Origin: Pannonibacter anstelovis
GTDB taxonomy: Bacteria > Pseudomonadota > Alphaproteobacteria > Rhizobiales > Stappiaceae
Assembly: GCF_036881715.1 (NCBI RefSeq)
Contig: NZ_JBAKBF010000015.1
Coordinates: forward strand, 1-64,000
DNA: 64,000 nt
Direction of reading: 5' to 3'
Shown here: piece after piece, positions 32,445 to 42,428 of the stretch
How positions within the stretch are numbered: the stretch's first letter is position 1
Layout of the letters: each line of letters starts with the position of its first letter
Made by a program: the position numbers and the translations under genes
Notes under the pieces: generated by a model
What the model saw: the letters and a program-made list of their open reading frames with translations, nothing else
Told to the model about the DNA's origin: nothing
Databases searched by the model: none

Positions 32445-33383
32445 TCAACGTGGGGCAGAGGCTGACGGCTGTGCGTCAAGCGCCGCCCAGCTCAGCCCTG
32501 CCGCCACTGCGCCGGTGACGGCAAGCGTCATGGCGGCTGCTGCAAGGCCCTTCTCGAGGCTTTCGGGTAGCGGCAGGCCGCGGGCGATGCCCGCGAGCGT
32601 TCCGGCCATCAGTGCGTCGCCCGCGCCGGTCACGTCATGGACCATGGCTGGAGGCGGCGTTAGGAAGCCTCTTGTCCCGCCTTTTGACCAGAAGAGCGGC
32701 TTTGCACCTGCAGTGATCACCACGGACTTGCTGCCAAAGGCATGCAGGGCGGAGCCGAGTTCTTCCTGCGGGGCGTCAGGATCAAGGCCCGTGAGGCGTG
32801 CGGCCTCGCCACGGTTGACGAAGAGAATATCGAGCCGGGGCAGGACGGGGCGAAGCCGTGCCGCCTTGGCATTCGACACCGCATCGGCCACCAGCAGTCT
32901 GTCACCAGAGGCTTGAGCCAACGCTTCGAGCACGGCCTGGGGCAGGTTTGCCTCGATGAACCAGAGGCCAGCCGCGCGTGCTGCAGGCGAGAGATCACGT
33001 GCGAGCGTGGCATTAAGGCTGTCGGTGATATCCGTGTCAACCACGGCTGCAGCCAGTGAGCCATCCGGATCATGCAGGGCCACGTAACGGCCGGTTGGCA
33101 AAGGCAGGGTTCGCACGCCAAAGAGGTTGAGGCCCTCGCGCCCCAGAATGCTGCGCAGCGCCGCGCCGTCACCGTCATCGCCCAAGGCGCCGTTCAGTGC
33201 CACCGGCACGCCGAGCTTCGCAAGGCCGCGCGCCACGTTGGTGGCAACGCCGCCGGGCATGCCCCGCATGGTGGACGGGGTGGAGGTTTCGCGCTGGATG
33301 GGCTCTTTCGCATGGGCGATCAGGTCAAGATGAATGGCGCCGAAGCAGGCCGCCGGGGCCGCTTTCTGGACTGTTCCGTTCAT
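32445..33383 (-). CDS. psuK: Pseudouridine kinase (PfkB family)
   Basis: Phosphorylates pseudouridine to pseudouridine 5'-phosphate, the substrate of PsuG next door. The start at 33383 has AGGAGAT upstream; the longer frame to 33575 lacks support. The 312-residue protein shows the PfkB/ribokinase pattern: N-terminal GAIHLDLIAHA, the GG signature MRGMPGGVATNVARGLAKLG, and the C-terminal catalytic and anion-hole motif DVTGAGDALMAGTLAGIARG. Substrate is inferred from the psuG partnership. It is divergent from recA. Confidence 0.88.
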   Translation of the reverse strand: MNGTVQKAAPAACFGAIHLDLIAHAKEPIQRETSTPSTMRGMPGGVATNVARGLAKLGVPVALNGALGDDGDGAALRSILGREGLNLFGVRTLPLPTGRYVALHDPDGSLAAAVVDTDITDSLNATLARDLSPAARAAGLWFIEANLPQAVLEALAQASGDRLLVADAVSNAKAARLRPVLPRLDILFVNRGEAARLTGLDPDAPQEELGSALHAFGSKSVVITAGAKPLFWSKGGTRGFLTPPPAMVHDVTGAGDALMAGTLAGIARGLPLPESLEKGLAAAAMTLAVTGAVAAGLSWAALDAQPSASAPR

Positions 33384-33702
33384 TGCCGTATCTCCTTGTA
33401 AGGCCCGCTCCGGTGGAATGAGGCGGTGCCGGCGTCCGCCCGGCCGTTCCACAGGGCTGCCGCTGCTGCTGTGCAGGGCGGAAACCATATGCCAGCGATT
33501 CTGCAAACCTGCCAGCCTGCTTGCGAAGCTACGTGAAAAGAACGGCTTGCGGAAGGCTGAGAAAGGCGTGAACATACACGGAACTCATTGACGAAAAACG
33601 ATAAAAAACAATATTGTAAAAGATCTTGGCAAATTGGAACAAAGAGGGTACAAAAGCTCAGTTTGAAACGGCGGGTCCATCGTGGAATAAGGAGCCTCGC
33701 AG
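33384..33702. other. 319-base divergent region, psuK / recA
   Basis: Holds the LexA box at 33570-33584 and the recA leader, which is AT-rich around 33590-33660. No gene or RNA is seen. Confidence 0.6.
33570..33584 (+). promoter_or_regulatory. LexA (SOS) box of recA
   Basis: GAAC-N7-GAAC is an exact match to the alphaproteobacterial LexA direct repeat (also written GTTC-N7-GTTC). It lies 119 bases before the recA start, within the expected promoter region. Confidence 0.88.
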
Positions 33703-34773
<1,071 letters not shown>

Positions 34774-34828
34774 TATTCTTTTGCCGCCACAGGCGGCGGA
34801 TAAAATATACCTTGTGCCGGAAGGCTTT

Positions 34829-34853
34829 GAAGACCCGCATTTCGCGGGTCTTC
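34829..34853 (+). terminator. Hairpin downstream of recA
   Basis: GAAGACCCGC / GCGGGTCTTC, a perfect 10-bp stem with a 5-base loop, 55 bases past the recA stop. The T-run is poor, but position and strength fit a terminator. Confidence 0.75.
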
Positions 34854-35070
34854 TGCTGTCTGGAGGGATGCTGTCCGCCCGTGCCGGCTTTCTGCTTCTG
34901 CCGGCAAGTGCCAAATGCAGACGCAGCAGCAGCCTCGCTTCTGGACAGGCCGAAGGGTGAAAGATAAAAGGCATTGAATTGCTTGCGCGGAAAAGGCCGG
35001 GTCAAGGGTGCAGGAGAGTGTCCCCGCCGGAGATATCCCGCGCTGCCGATGGATCGAGAGCGAGACCTAG

Positions 35071-37728
35071 ATGAGCGGCGTAAACGAGATCAGATCAGCG
35101 TTTCTGGAATATTTTGCCAAGAATGGCCACCAGGTCGTGGAATCGAGCCCCCTGGTGCCGCGCAACGACCCGACGCTCATGTTCACCAACGCGGGCATGA
35201 ACCAGTTCAAGAACGTGTTCACCGGCCTGGAGAAGCGCGATTACGACCGCGCCGTAACGGCTCAGAAGGTGGTGCGTGCTGGCGGCAAGCATAATGATCT
35301 CGACAATGTGGGCTATACCGCCCGCCATCACACCTTTTTCGAGATGCTGGGCAACTTCTCCTTCGGTGACTATTTCAAGGAGCGGGCCATCGAGCTGGCC
35401 TGGAACCTGATCACCAAGGAATACGGCCTGCCGAAGGAGCGCCTCATCGTCACCGTTTATTCGGAAGATGACGAGGCTCACGGGCTTTGGAAGAAGGTTG
35501 CCGGTCTTTCCGACAGCAAGATCATCCGCATCCCGACCTCCGACAACTTCTGGACCATGGGCGACACCGGTCCTTGCGGTCCCTGCTCGGAAATCTTCTA
35601 CGATCACGGCGACCATATCTGGGGCGGCCCTCCGGGTTCTGCCGAAGAAGACGGCGACCGCTTCATCGAGATCTGGAATCTCGTGTTCATGCAATACGAG
35701 CAGACTCCGGAAGGCCGCTTCAACCTGCCGCGTCCGTCGATCGACACCGGCATGGGGCTGGAGCGTGTGGCTGCCGTGCTGCAGGGCGTGCATGACAACT
35801 ATGACATCGACCTGTTCCGAGCCCTGATTTCGGCTTCCGTCAATGCGACGGGCGTTGAGGCGGATGGGGCAGCCCGTTCGAGCCATCGCGTCATCGCCGA
35901 CCACCTGCGTTCCTCCTGCTTCCTGATTGCCGATGGCGTTCTGCCGTCGAACGAAGGGCGTGGCTATGTCCTGCGCCGCATCATGCGCCGCGGCATGCGC
36001 CATGCGCATCTGCTTGGCGCGCGCGAGCCGCTGATGTGGAAGCTGGTGCCTGCGCTGATCCGCGAGATGGGCCGCGCCTATCCGGAGCTGGTGCGTGCCG
36101 AGGCTCTCATCACCGAAACACTCCGTCTTGAGGAAACCCGTTTCCGCAAGACGTTGGAGCGCGGCCTTGGCCTTCTCGACACGGCAACCGCTGACCTCAG
36201 CAAGGGCGGCGAGCTGGACGGCGAGACTGCCTTCAAGCTCTACGACACCTATGGCTTCCCGCTGGACCTGACGCAGGACGCCCTGCGCGCCCGTGGCATC
36301 ACCGTGGATACGGACGGTTTCTCCGCCGCCATGGAGCGCCAGAAGGCTGAGGCCCGCGCGGCATGGGCCGGCTCCGGCGAAAGCGCCACGGATACGGTCT
36401 GGTTCGCGCTCAAGGAAAAGTGCGGCGCCACTGAATTCCTCGGCTACGAGACCGAGCAGGCGGAAGGCGCCGTTCTGGCGCTGGTTGCCGATGGCAAGGA
36501 AACGGACAAGCTGACGGCCGGCCAGACGGGTTTCGTCATCCTCAACCAGACACCGTTCTATGGCGAGTCCGGCGGTCAGGTGGGCGACACGGGCGTCATG
36601 AAGGCTGCTGGCGTGCGTCTGAAGGTTACCGAGACCCAGAAGAAGGCCGATGGGCTCTTCATTCATGCGGTGACGGTGGAAGAGGGCACGGTGACTGTTG
36701 GTCTTGGTGTTGAGCTGATGGTGGATCATGCCCGCCGCAGCAATATCCGCTCCAACCACTCGGCCACTCACCTCCTGCATGAAGCCCTGCGTGAAGTGCT
36801 GGGCTCGCATGTGGCGCAGAAGGGCTCTCTGGTCACGCCAGACCGCCTGCGCTTCGACTTCTCCCATCCCAAGCCGATTGACGATGCGGAGCTGAAGCAG
36901 GTCGAGGCAATCGCCAATGAGATCATCCTGCAGAATGCGCCGGTCGACACGCGCCTGATGGCGGTGGACGAGGCGATCGAAAGCGGTGCAACGGCGCTCT
37001 TTGGCGAAAAATATGGCGAAGAAGTGCGTGTGGTTTCCATGGGCACGGCGCTGCATGGGCAGAAGGCTGGCAAGACCTATTCGGTTGAGCTTTGCGGCGG
37101 CACGCATGTGAAGCGCACCGGCGACATCGGCCTCGTGCGCCTCGTCTCGGAAGGTGCAGTTGCCGCCGGCGTGCGCCGTCTGGAAGCGCTGACCGGCGAA
37201 GCTGCCCGTGCCTATCTCGACGAGCAGGACACCCGCGTCCGCGAGATCGCGTCCATCCTGAAGGTGGGCGCGGGCGAGATCACGGCCCGCGTTGCCCAGC
37301 TGCTGGACGAGCGCAAGCGCATGGAAAAGGAACTCTCCGAAGCGCGCAAGAAGCTCGCCATGGGCGGGGGCGCCTCCGGTGGTGCAGACCAGCCGCGCGA
37401 GATCAACGGCGTCAAGTTCCTCGGCCGTGCGCTGGATGGCATTCCGGCCAAGGACCTGAAAGGCATGGTCGACGAAAGCCGCACCGCACTCGGCTCCGGC
37501 ATCGTTGCGCTGATCTCGGTTTCCGAAGACGGCAAGGGCAGCGCAGTGGTTGGTGTCAGCGAAGACCTGACCTCGCGGTTCAGTGCGGTGGATCTGGTGC
37601 GCATCGCCTCCGAAGCCCTTGGCGGCAAGGGCGGTGGCGGCCGTCCGGACATGGCGCAGGCGGGTGGCCCGGACGGAAGCAAGGCTGCCGACGCTCTGGC
37701 GGCAATCGAGGCTGCCATCGCAGGCTGA
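35071..37728 (+). CDS. alaS: Alanyl-tRNA synthetase
   Basis: Class II synthetase, 885 residues with all domains. The aminoacylation core starts IRSAFLEYFAKNGHQVVESS and contains MFTNAGMNQFKNVFTG and the RHHTFFEMLGNFSFGDYFK motif. The editing domain carries NHSATHLLHEALR and CGGTHVKRTGDIG. The C-terminal coiled coil and DHH-associated domain are present (LDERKRMEKELSEARKKLAM, ending in a Gly-rich nucleic-acid-binding region GGKGGGGRPDMAQAGG). Editing-site His and Cys are present, so proofreading should be intact. It follows recA by 297 bases, the usual order in this group. Confidence 0.99.
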   Translation: MSGVNEIRSAFLEYFAKNGHQVVESSPLVPRNDPTLMFTNAGMNQFKNVFTGLEKRDYDRAVTAQKVVRAGGKHNDLDNVGYTARHHTFFEMLGNFSFGDYFKERAIELAWNLITKEYGLPKERLIVTVYSEDDEAHGLWKKVAGLSDSKIIRIPTSDNFWTMGDTGPCGPCSEIFYDHGDHIWGGPPGSAEEDGDRFIEIWNLVFMQYEQTPEGRFNLPRPSIDTGMGLERVAAVLQGVHDNYDIDLFRALISASVNATGVEADGAARSSHRVIADHLRSSCFLIADGVLPSNEGRGYVLRRIMRRGMRHAHLLGAREPLMWKLVPALIREMGRAYPELVRAEALITETLRLEETRFRKTLERGLGLLDTATADLSKGGELDGETAFKLYDTYGFPLDLTQDALRARGITVDTDGFSAAMERQKAEARAAWAGSGESATDTVWFALKEKCGATEFLGYETEQAEGAVLALVADGKETDKLTAGQTGFVILNQTPFYGESGGQVGDTGVMKAAGVRLKVTETQKKADGLFIHAVTVEEGTVTVGLGVELMVDHARRSNIRSNHSATHLLHEALREVLGSHVAQKGSLVTPDRLRFDFSHPKPIDDAELKQVEAIANEIILQNAPVDTRLMAVDEAIESGATALFGEKYGEEVRVVSMGTALHGQKAGKTYSVELCGGTHVKRTGDIGLVRLVSEGAVAAGVRRLEALTGEAARAYLDEQDTRVREIASILKVGAGEITARVAQLLDERKRMEKELSEARKKLAMGGGASGGADQPREINGVKFLGRALDGIPAKDLKGMVDESRTALGSGIVALISVSEDGKGSAVVGVSEDLTSRFSAVDLVRIASEALGGKGGGGRPDMAQAGGPDGSKAADALAAIEAAIAG

Positions 37729-37992
37729 CGTCCGGCCAGTTACAGTGCCGGGGTGATTTGGAATCCGGCAGTGCGGCAAAGTGCCTCCTGAGAGGCCGAT
37801 GCCGGACTGTCGGTGCCATTTGTTTTGAAATAATTGATTTTTTACCTGTAGCGTGGCTGGGCTTTTATAAGGCTCCAGATGCTGACGCATCACGCCTTGA
37901 GTTTGTTCAGGCGCCGCCCGGGCTTGGCCAACGCCTTATGAGATCAGTTCATTGCGAGTTGGAAGTGCCGGGTCGCGTTTCTGGAGGTGCCC

Positions 37993-39219
37993 TTGGAGCT
38001 GCTTTTTTCAGTGCCTGCGATACTGCTTGGTCTTTCCGGCGTCTATGCGGTGTTCATGCTGACGCTGGCTGCAGCTGTCGTGCGCTATCCTGGCACCACA
38101 TATCTGCGCCTCTGGTTTGCTGTTTTCCTGCTGGCATCGGCTGGCAGTACCTGCATCGCCTTGCGGGGGGCAGTGCCTTTGGGCGTAAGCGATAACGTTG
38201 GCTTTGGCCTCATCGTCGTTGCACTGGGTTTTGTCTGGCTCGGCATGCGGGCCTTTTTCGGCCGGCACGTGCCTTATCTGCTGCCTGTCATGGCTGCCCT
38301 CGGTGTTGTTCCGCTCAGCCATTTCCTTGATGAAAGTCAGGATCTGGCCGCGCTCTGGCGCATGGTCTACGCTCTGGCAATCGCCGGTCTCTTTTATCTC
38401 CTGACGGCGTCAGAACTGCGGCGGAGTATTCGTGAAGAGGGTCTGCCTTCGGCGCGCGCGGCTGCCGCGGTCTATACCAGCCTCTCCATCGTTCATCTTG
38501 GGGCCTTGCCGCTGCCTTTTCTCTTCCCTGTCCGGTTCGATGGCTTCATTCCCAGATCCGACTGGCTGTTCGTGCTTGTTTTTCTGTCGTTGATGCACAC
38601 TGTCGCAGCTGTGTTCTTGGGTATCGTCCTGTCGAACGAGCGCATGGCCAAGGCCATGCGTCATCTCGCGGATACGGATGAGCTGACGGGACTGCCAAAC
38701 CGGCGAGCCTTCCTGCGGCAGGTCGAGCAATCGCTGGCAACGGGGGCAGGCGGCACGCTGCTCATTGCTGACATCGATCATTTCAAGCAGATCAATGACC
38801 GCCATGGCCACCAGTGCGGCGATGCTGTGCTGAAGAGTTTCGCGGCCATGCTGGAGCAGCTTGCCGGAGAGCGGCTGTTCGCTGCCCGCATCGGTGGAGA
38901 AGAATTCGGTGTTTTCCTGCCCGGTCTGACAGGGCCGCATCTGGATCTGCTGGCAGCCCAGCTTTGCCGTGCCGCTGCCGTGTTGCAGATGGAACATGCC
39001 GGAAAGGTCATTCCGGTGACGATCAGCACCGGTGTGGCCGATACCTCTGGCTCCAATGCTTCTTATGAACAGCTGTTTGCCGAGGCTGACCGGGCGCTTT
39101 ATCTTGCCAAACGGTCGGGCCGGAATTGCTTCCGCCGTCTCCCTCAGATCCGTCTGGTGCATGAAACCAGTGCGGGGGAAAGCGCAGAGAATGGCACCGG
39201 AGAACGCCATCTCGCCTGA
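37993..39219 (+). CDS. Membrane-bound GGDEF diguanylate cyclase
   Basis: About 408 residues. GGAGG ends five bases before a TTG at 37993, which I prefer to the GTG at 37987. The N-terminal 215 residues form about six or seven membrane helices (a MASE-like sensor), including LGLSGVYAVFMLTLAAAVVR and DWLFVLVFLSLMHTVAAVFL. The C-terminal GGDEF domain begins LADTDELTGLPNRRAFLRQV and has the active-site motif RIGGEEFGVFL (GGEEF), with DIDHFKQINDRHGHQCGDAV. No inhibitory RxxD is obvious. Predicted to make cyclic di-GMP. It is convergent with the GGDEF/EAL gene. Confidence 0.92.
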   Translation: MELLFSVPAILLGLSGVYAVFMLTLAAAVVRYPGTTYLRLWFAVFLLASAGSTCIALRGAVPLGVSDNVGFGLIVVALGFVWLGMRAFFGRHVPYLLPVMAALGVVPLSHFLDESQDLAALWRMVYALAIAGLFYLLTASELRRSIREEGLPSARAAAAVYTSLSIVHLGALPLPFLFPVRFDGFIPRSDWLFVLVFLSLMHTVAAVFLGIVLSNERMAKAMRHLADTDELTGLPNRRAFLRQVEQSLATGAGGTLLIADIDHFKQINDRHGHQCGDAVLKSFAAMLEQLAGERLFAARIGGEEFGVFLPGLTGPHLDLLAAQLCRAAAVLQMEHAGKVIPVTISTGVADTSGSNASYEQLFAEADRALYLAKRSGRNCFRRLPQIRLVHETSAGESAENGTGERHLA

Positions 39220-39252
39220 ACTCAAGGCGTCCTGTTTAGGCGGGGGCGCTGG

Positions 39253-41346
39253 TCAATCCTGAGCAGCTTTCACTTTTGCCGGCCAGCCTCCGAGCCAGGC
39301 GCGCTGGCTGGCGGCGTCCCGCAGGGGCGGAGCCAGGAAATAGCCCTGCGCATAAGTGCAGCCCGCGCCTTTCAGGAAGGCCAGCTGCCGCTCATCCTCG
39401 ACACCTTCCGCGACAATGCTGATCCCGAGGCCTTTTGCCAGATTGATCATGGTTTCCACAATCACGGCATCCTGATGAGAGGTCGTGACGCGTGTGATGA
39501 AAGACCGGTCGATCTTTACGCCGGTGACCGGAAACTGGCGCAGATGTGTCAGTGAGGCAAAGCCGGTGCCGAAGTCATCGAGCGACAGCTGAAATCCCAG
39601 GTCATGCAGGCTCTCAAGGGTTTTGCCGATCTGGTATGCGGAGCGGTCGATCAGCACGGTTTCAGTGATCTCGAGCACAAGCCTGTCCGGGGTCAGGCCG
39701 TGGCGGACAAGGCTCTCGTGCAGCATGGCGGGCAGGTTGTCGCATTTCAGTTGGGCGAGACCCAGGTTGACTGACAGCGTGCCGGCGCAAAGACCGCCGT
39801 GTTCGAGGGCAGCAAAGCTCTGGCAGCTCTTCTCAAAAAGCTCCTGCCCGAGTGCCAGCCCCATTCCGGCGTCTTCCGCAATGGCGACAAACTCGAAGGG
39901 CGGCATGTCTTCCCCTTGCCAGTTCCAGCGGGCAAGGCTTTCAAAGCCGTGGTGCCGGCCGGTGGAAATGTTGACGATGGGCTGCAGGGCGACGGAGATG
40001 TTCCCGGCCAGAAGAGCCTCGGCAAGGGCAGTCTTGACCTCGGCGACACGGTGCAGCCTGCGCCCGAGTTGCTCATCGAACAAGGTCCAGCCGTTGCGTC
40101 CGTTCTCCTTTGTCTTGTAGAGGGCGCTGTCGGCGTTCTTGAACAGCTCGTCAACGGTGGTGCCATCACGCGGGAAAAGCGCAATGCCCATCGAGATACC
40201 GGGCCGGAGTATCCGGTTTCCGGCTGGCATCTCCTTTGTCAGAGCCTTGTGCAGCGCGTTGGCGACCACCTCGCAAGCCTCTTCGCGCTCGAAGCCGGTG
40301 ACGAGTACCGCGAATTCGTCTCCGCCAAGCCGGGCAACGGTATCCTCAGTGCGAAGGGTCTGGCGCAGGCGCTTGGCAACCGTCTTGAGCACCTGATCTC
40401 CGGCATCATGGCCAAGCGTGTCGTTGATGGACTTGAAGTGGTCAACGTCAATCAGAATCAGAGCGCCCATCCGGTCTGACGACCGGAAGCCCTTGAGCGT
40501 CCGCTGAAGGGCGGCGATGAGGACGCTGCGATTGGCAATGCCTGTGAGGGAATCCGTCTCGGCAGTCTGGCGTACAGCCACTTCTGCGGCCTTCAGGGCG
40601 GTGACATCGGTCCTGACGCCGACAATGTTGCCGGAGGCAGACTTGCGTTCGCGCACGTGCAGCCAGCGCCCGTTCGGCAGCTTCTGGATCAGGGCCTTGC
40701 CGGGCGGGTTGCGGTGATTGGCAAGGCGTGTGCGCAGCCACTTTTCCTTCTCTTCAGGCGTCGTCCCGGCATCCAGATATTGTCCGGCCTCCAGCCCGTA
40801 GCGCAGGATGGCCTCGAATTTCTCTCCAAGCCTGATAGCTGGTGCCGAATGGCTGTAAAGGTCCTTGTAGGCTGCGTTGAAGAGGATGAGGCGGTCTTCG
40901 CTGTTATAGGCGGCAAGCGCATCAGGAATAGCTTCCAGCACGTCATCAAGCAGCGCCCGGGCCTGGTCGGCTTCGTTCTGGGCTGTCATCCAGGGGGTGT
41001 TGTTGACCGCAAGCCCGACTGCCCCGGTCACCTTTCCCTCTTTCAGCAGTGGAACGAGAACGGTCTCGATATACTGCTTTCCATCCCGCGTCGTTACGTA
41101 GCGGCTGTAGCGGATGCGCTCTCCCTTGAGGGCGCGCTCATGATACTGGCGCCAATCGTCTGCCTGATCTTCAGGTACCCAGGTTTCCACGGCCTGCTTG
41201 CCGGTCAGATCGCCATAAGTGGCAATATCTACGCTGTTCTGGAAGACATATGCCCCCTTGGCATTCAGGATCCACGCGCCGTACGGCAAGCCTTCAAGAA
41301 GCTGGCAGAGGTCTATATCTGCTGTACCGGGATCCATCACCTGCAT
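39253..41346 (-). CDS. PAS-GGDEF-EAL cyclic-di-GMP protein
   Basis: A 697-residue soluble protein. Two PAS-like domains at about 10-125 and 135-255 (LEGLPYGAWILNAKGAYVFQ, DVLEAIPDALAAYNSEDRLI) precede a GGDEF domain with intact RLGGDEFAVLV at about 345. The EAL domain (about 430-680) has FESLARWNW (ESL in place of EAL), the catalytic-region SVNLGLAQL, LEITETVL, DDFGTGFASL, KIDRSFI and EGVED. All metal-binding positions look intact, so both activities are possible. No signal peptide is seen. It probably tunes cyclic di-GMP in response to an internal cue. Confidence 0.93.
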   Translation of the reverse strand: MQVMDPGTADIDLCQLLEGLPYGAWILNAKGAYVFQNSVDIATYGDLTGKQAVETWVPEDQADDWRQYHERALKGERIRYSRYVTTRDGKQYIETVLVPLLKEGKVTGAVGLAVNNTPWMTAQNEADQARALLDDVLEAIPDALAAYNSEDRLILFNAAYKDLYSHSAPAIRLGEKFEAILRYGLEAGQYLDAGTTPEEKEKWLRTRLANHRNPPGKALIQKLPNGRWLHVRERKSASGNIVGVRTDVTALKAAEVAVRQTAETDSLTGIANRSVLIAALQRTLKGFRSSDRMGALILIDVDHFKSINDTLGHDAGDQVLKTVAKRLRQTLRTEDTVARLGGDEFAVLVTGFEREEACEVVANALHKALTKEMPAGNRILRPGISMGIALFPRDGTTVDELFKNADSALYKTKENGRNGWTLFDEQLGRRLHRVAEVKTALAEALLAGNISVALQPIVNISTGRHHGFESLARWNWQGEDMPPFEFVAIAEDAGMGLALGQELFEKSCQSFAALEHGGLCAGTLSVNLGLAQLKCDNLPAMLHESLVRHGLTPDRLVLEITETVLIDRSAYQIGKTLESLHDLGFQLSLDDFGTGFASLTHLRQFPVTGVKIDRSFITRVTTSHQDAVIVETMINLAKGLGISIVAEGVEDERQLAFLKGAGCTYAQGYFLAPPLRDAASQRAWLGGWPAKVKAAQD

Positions 41347-41728
41347 GTCTTGCTCTCGTGCCGCCTTTGTGAGGTGCCGGGATCAGCATGCGTGCGCTTT
41401 GAAAACGTTTCGTTAAACGGATGAATTGCTATTTCATGAAAGGTCAGAAAAATGAGCTACTTACTTTGATTGCCTGAAGCCAGGCCGAGTAAAGCCATAT
41501 CGATGTGTCTGTTTGCCGGCTTGTTCTGGGCCGGTGTCTGCCAGTCTGTATCCGGTGATTTATGGCTCTCTTTGGAGGCCGCGTATTAAGACTGGCCAGA
41601 GCTGCAACTGATAGAAGTTACATGGAGCTGGAATATTCTGTAAGGGCCAGCTCGCACCGGATTTTACTCTTCCTGCCGGAGCCTCATGTGCTCCGGCAGG
41701 AAGAGGTTCCGGCGTTTTGCGCCGCCCC
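41347..41728. other. 382-base intergenic region
   Basis: Lies between the start of the GGDEF/EAL gene and the stop of the secreted-protein gene, both on the minus strand. It holds a small inverted repeat (CGTTT-N4-AAACG, 41406-41419) 60 bases upstream of the GGDEF/EAL start, and the hairpin at 41667-41705. No gene is seen. Confidence 0.6.
41667..41705 (-). terminator. Long hairpin after the secreted-protein gene
   Basis: CTCTTCCTGCCGGAG / CTCCGGCAGGAAGAG, a perfect 15-bp stem with a 9-base loop, 24 bases past the stop at 41729. There is no T-run on the minus strand. It could also protect the 3' end. Confidence 0.7.
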
Positions 41729-42229
41729 TCAGTTGATGACGGGCAGGAGTCCGTTCGGCAGCTGGTCGTAGAGCGGCTGTCCCAGCCAGTAGACATCCGT
41801 CGGCCCGATGGCGAAGTCGACCACGTACCAGTCGCCGTCCACTTCCCGCTGCAGGACGAAAAGCCCGGGGCCGTCGGCGTATTCCATTTCCCCGGCAATC
41901 AGTGTCTTGCTGAGGTCGATCTCCTTCCCGCCGGGGCGCTGAGGGTCGAGGATGGCGAAAGCCCAGCCATCGGCAACACGCATATGACGGACGGAGAACT
42001 CGACCGGTGCGCCAACGCGCACTTCCATGATCGGGCGGGCAGAATCGAGAATGGCCTTGCGCTCATCGCTGCCGCGTTCGGGCTCATAGGCCTTTTCGGC
42101 CATCGCGGGAGCCGTCATCATTGTGGGAAGAATGGTGCCGGTGGCGAGGGAAAGGGGCAGGACAGCCTGAAACAGGGTGGCTGCCAGAAGGTGCCGCAGC
42201 TTCGCGCCGGGGCTCTGAAAGGATCGCAT
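41729..42229 (-). CDS. Secreted protein of unknown function
   Basis: A 166-residue protein from the start at 42229, which places the signal peptide at the N-terminus (LRHLLAATLFQAVLPLSLAT, cleavage after about APAMA). The mature part, about 115 residues, is a single beta-rich domain (ARPIMEVRVGAPVEFSVRHM, GWAFAILDPQRPGGKEIDLS, DGPGLFVLQREVDGDWYVVD) with no Cys, ending PNGLLPVIN. The longer frame to 42403 overruns the icd side and has no ribosome site. Not recognised. It lies between icd and the GGDEF/EAL gene with its own hairpin. Confidence 0.75.
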   Translation of the reverse strand: MRSFQSPGAKLRHLLAATLFQAVLPLSLATGTILPTMMTAPAMAEKAYEPERGSDERKAILDSARPIMEVRVGAPVEFSVRHMRVADGWAFAILDPQRPGGKEIDLSKTLIAGEMEYADGPGLFVLQREVDGDWYVVDFAIGPTDVYWLGQPLYDQLPNGLLPVIN

Positions 42230-42374
42230 CGAAAAAGAACTCTCTGCAAACGGAGTACATGACCCTGTCACTCTGGCAGAGCCCGCATTATCCGTGCCCG
42301 ATCGGCATGGAAATTTCCAGTGTTCCTGGGGGCAGCATACTGCGTTCGCACCTGACCGCAGGGGGGGAACACAA

Positions 42375-42399
42375 ACGGCCCGGGGGAGGCCCGGGCCGT
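42375..42399 (-). terminator. Terminator of icd
   Basis: ACGGCCCGGG / CCCGGGCCGT, a 10-bp stem with a 5-base loop, followed on the minus strand by TTTGTGTT. It lies 29 bases past the icd stop codon. Confidence 0.85.
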
Positions 42400-42428
42400 T
42401 CAATATCTTGTCTTGCTACCGGAAAGGC

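Noticed and set aside
35095..37893. A 932-residue open frame on the strand opposite alaS
   Set aside because: It mirrors alaS codon by codon; high-GC genes often leave long antisense frames. No motif, ribosome site or plausible protein composition.
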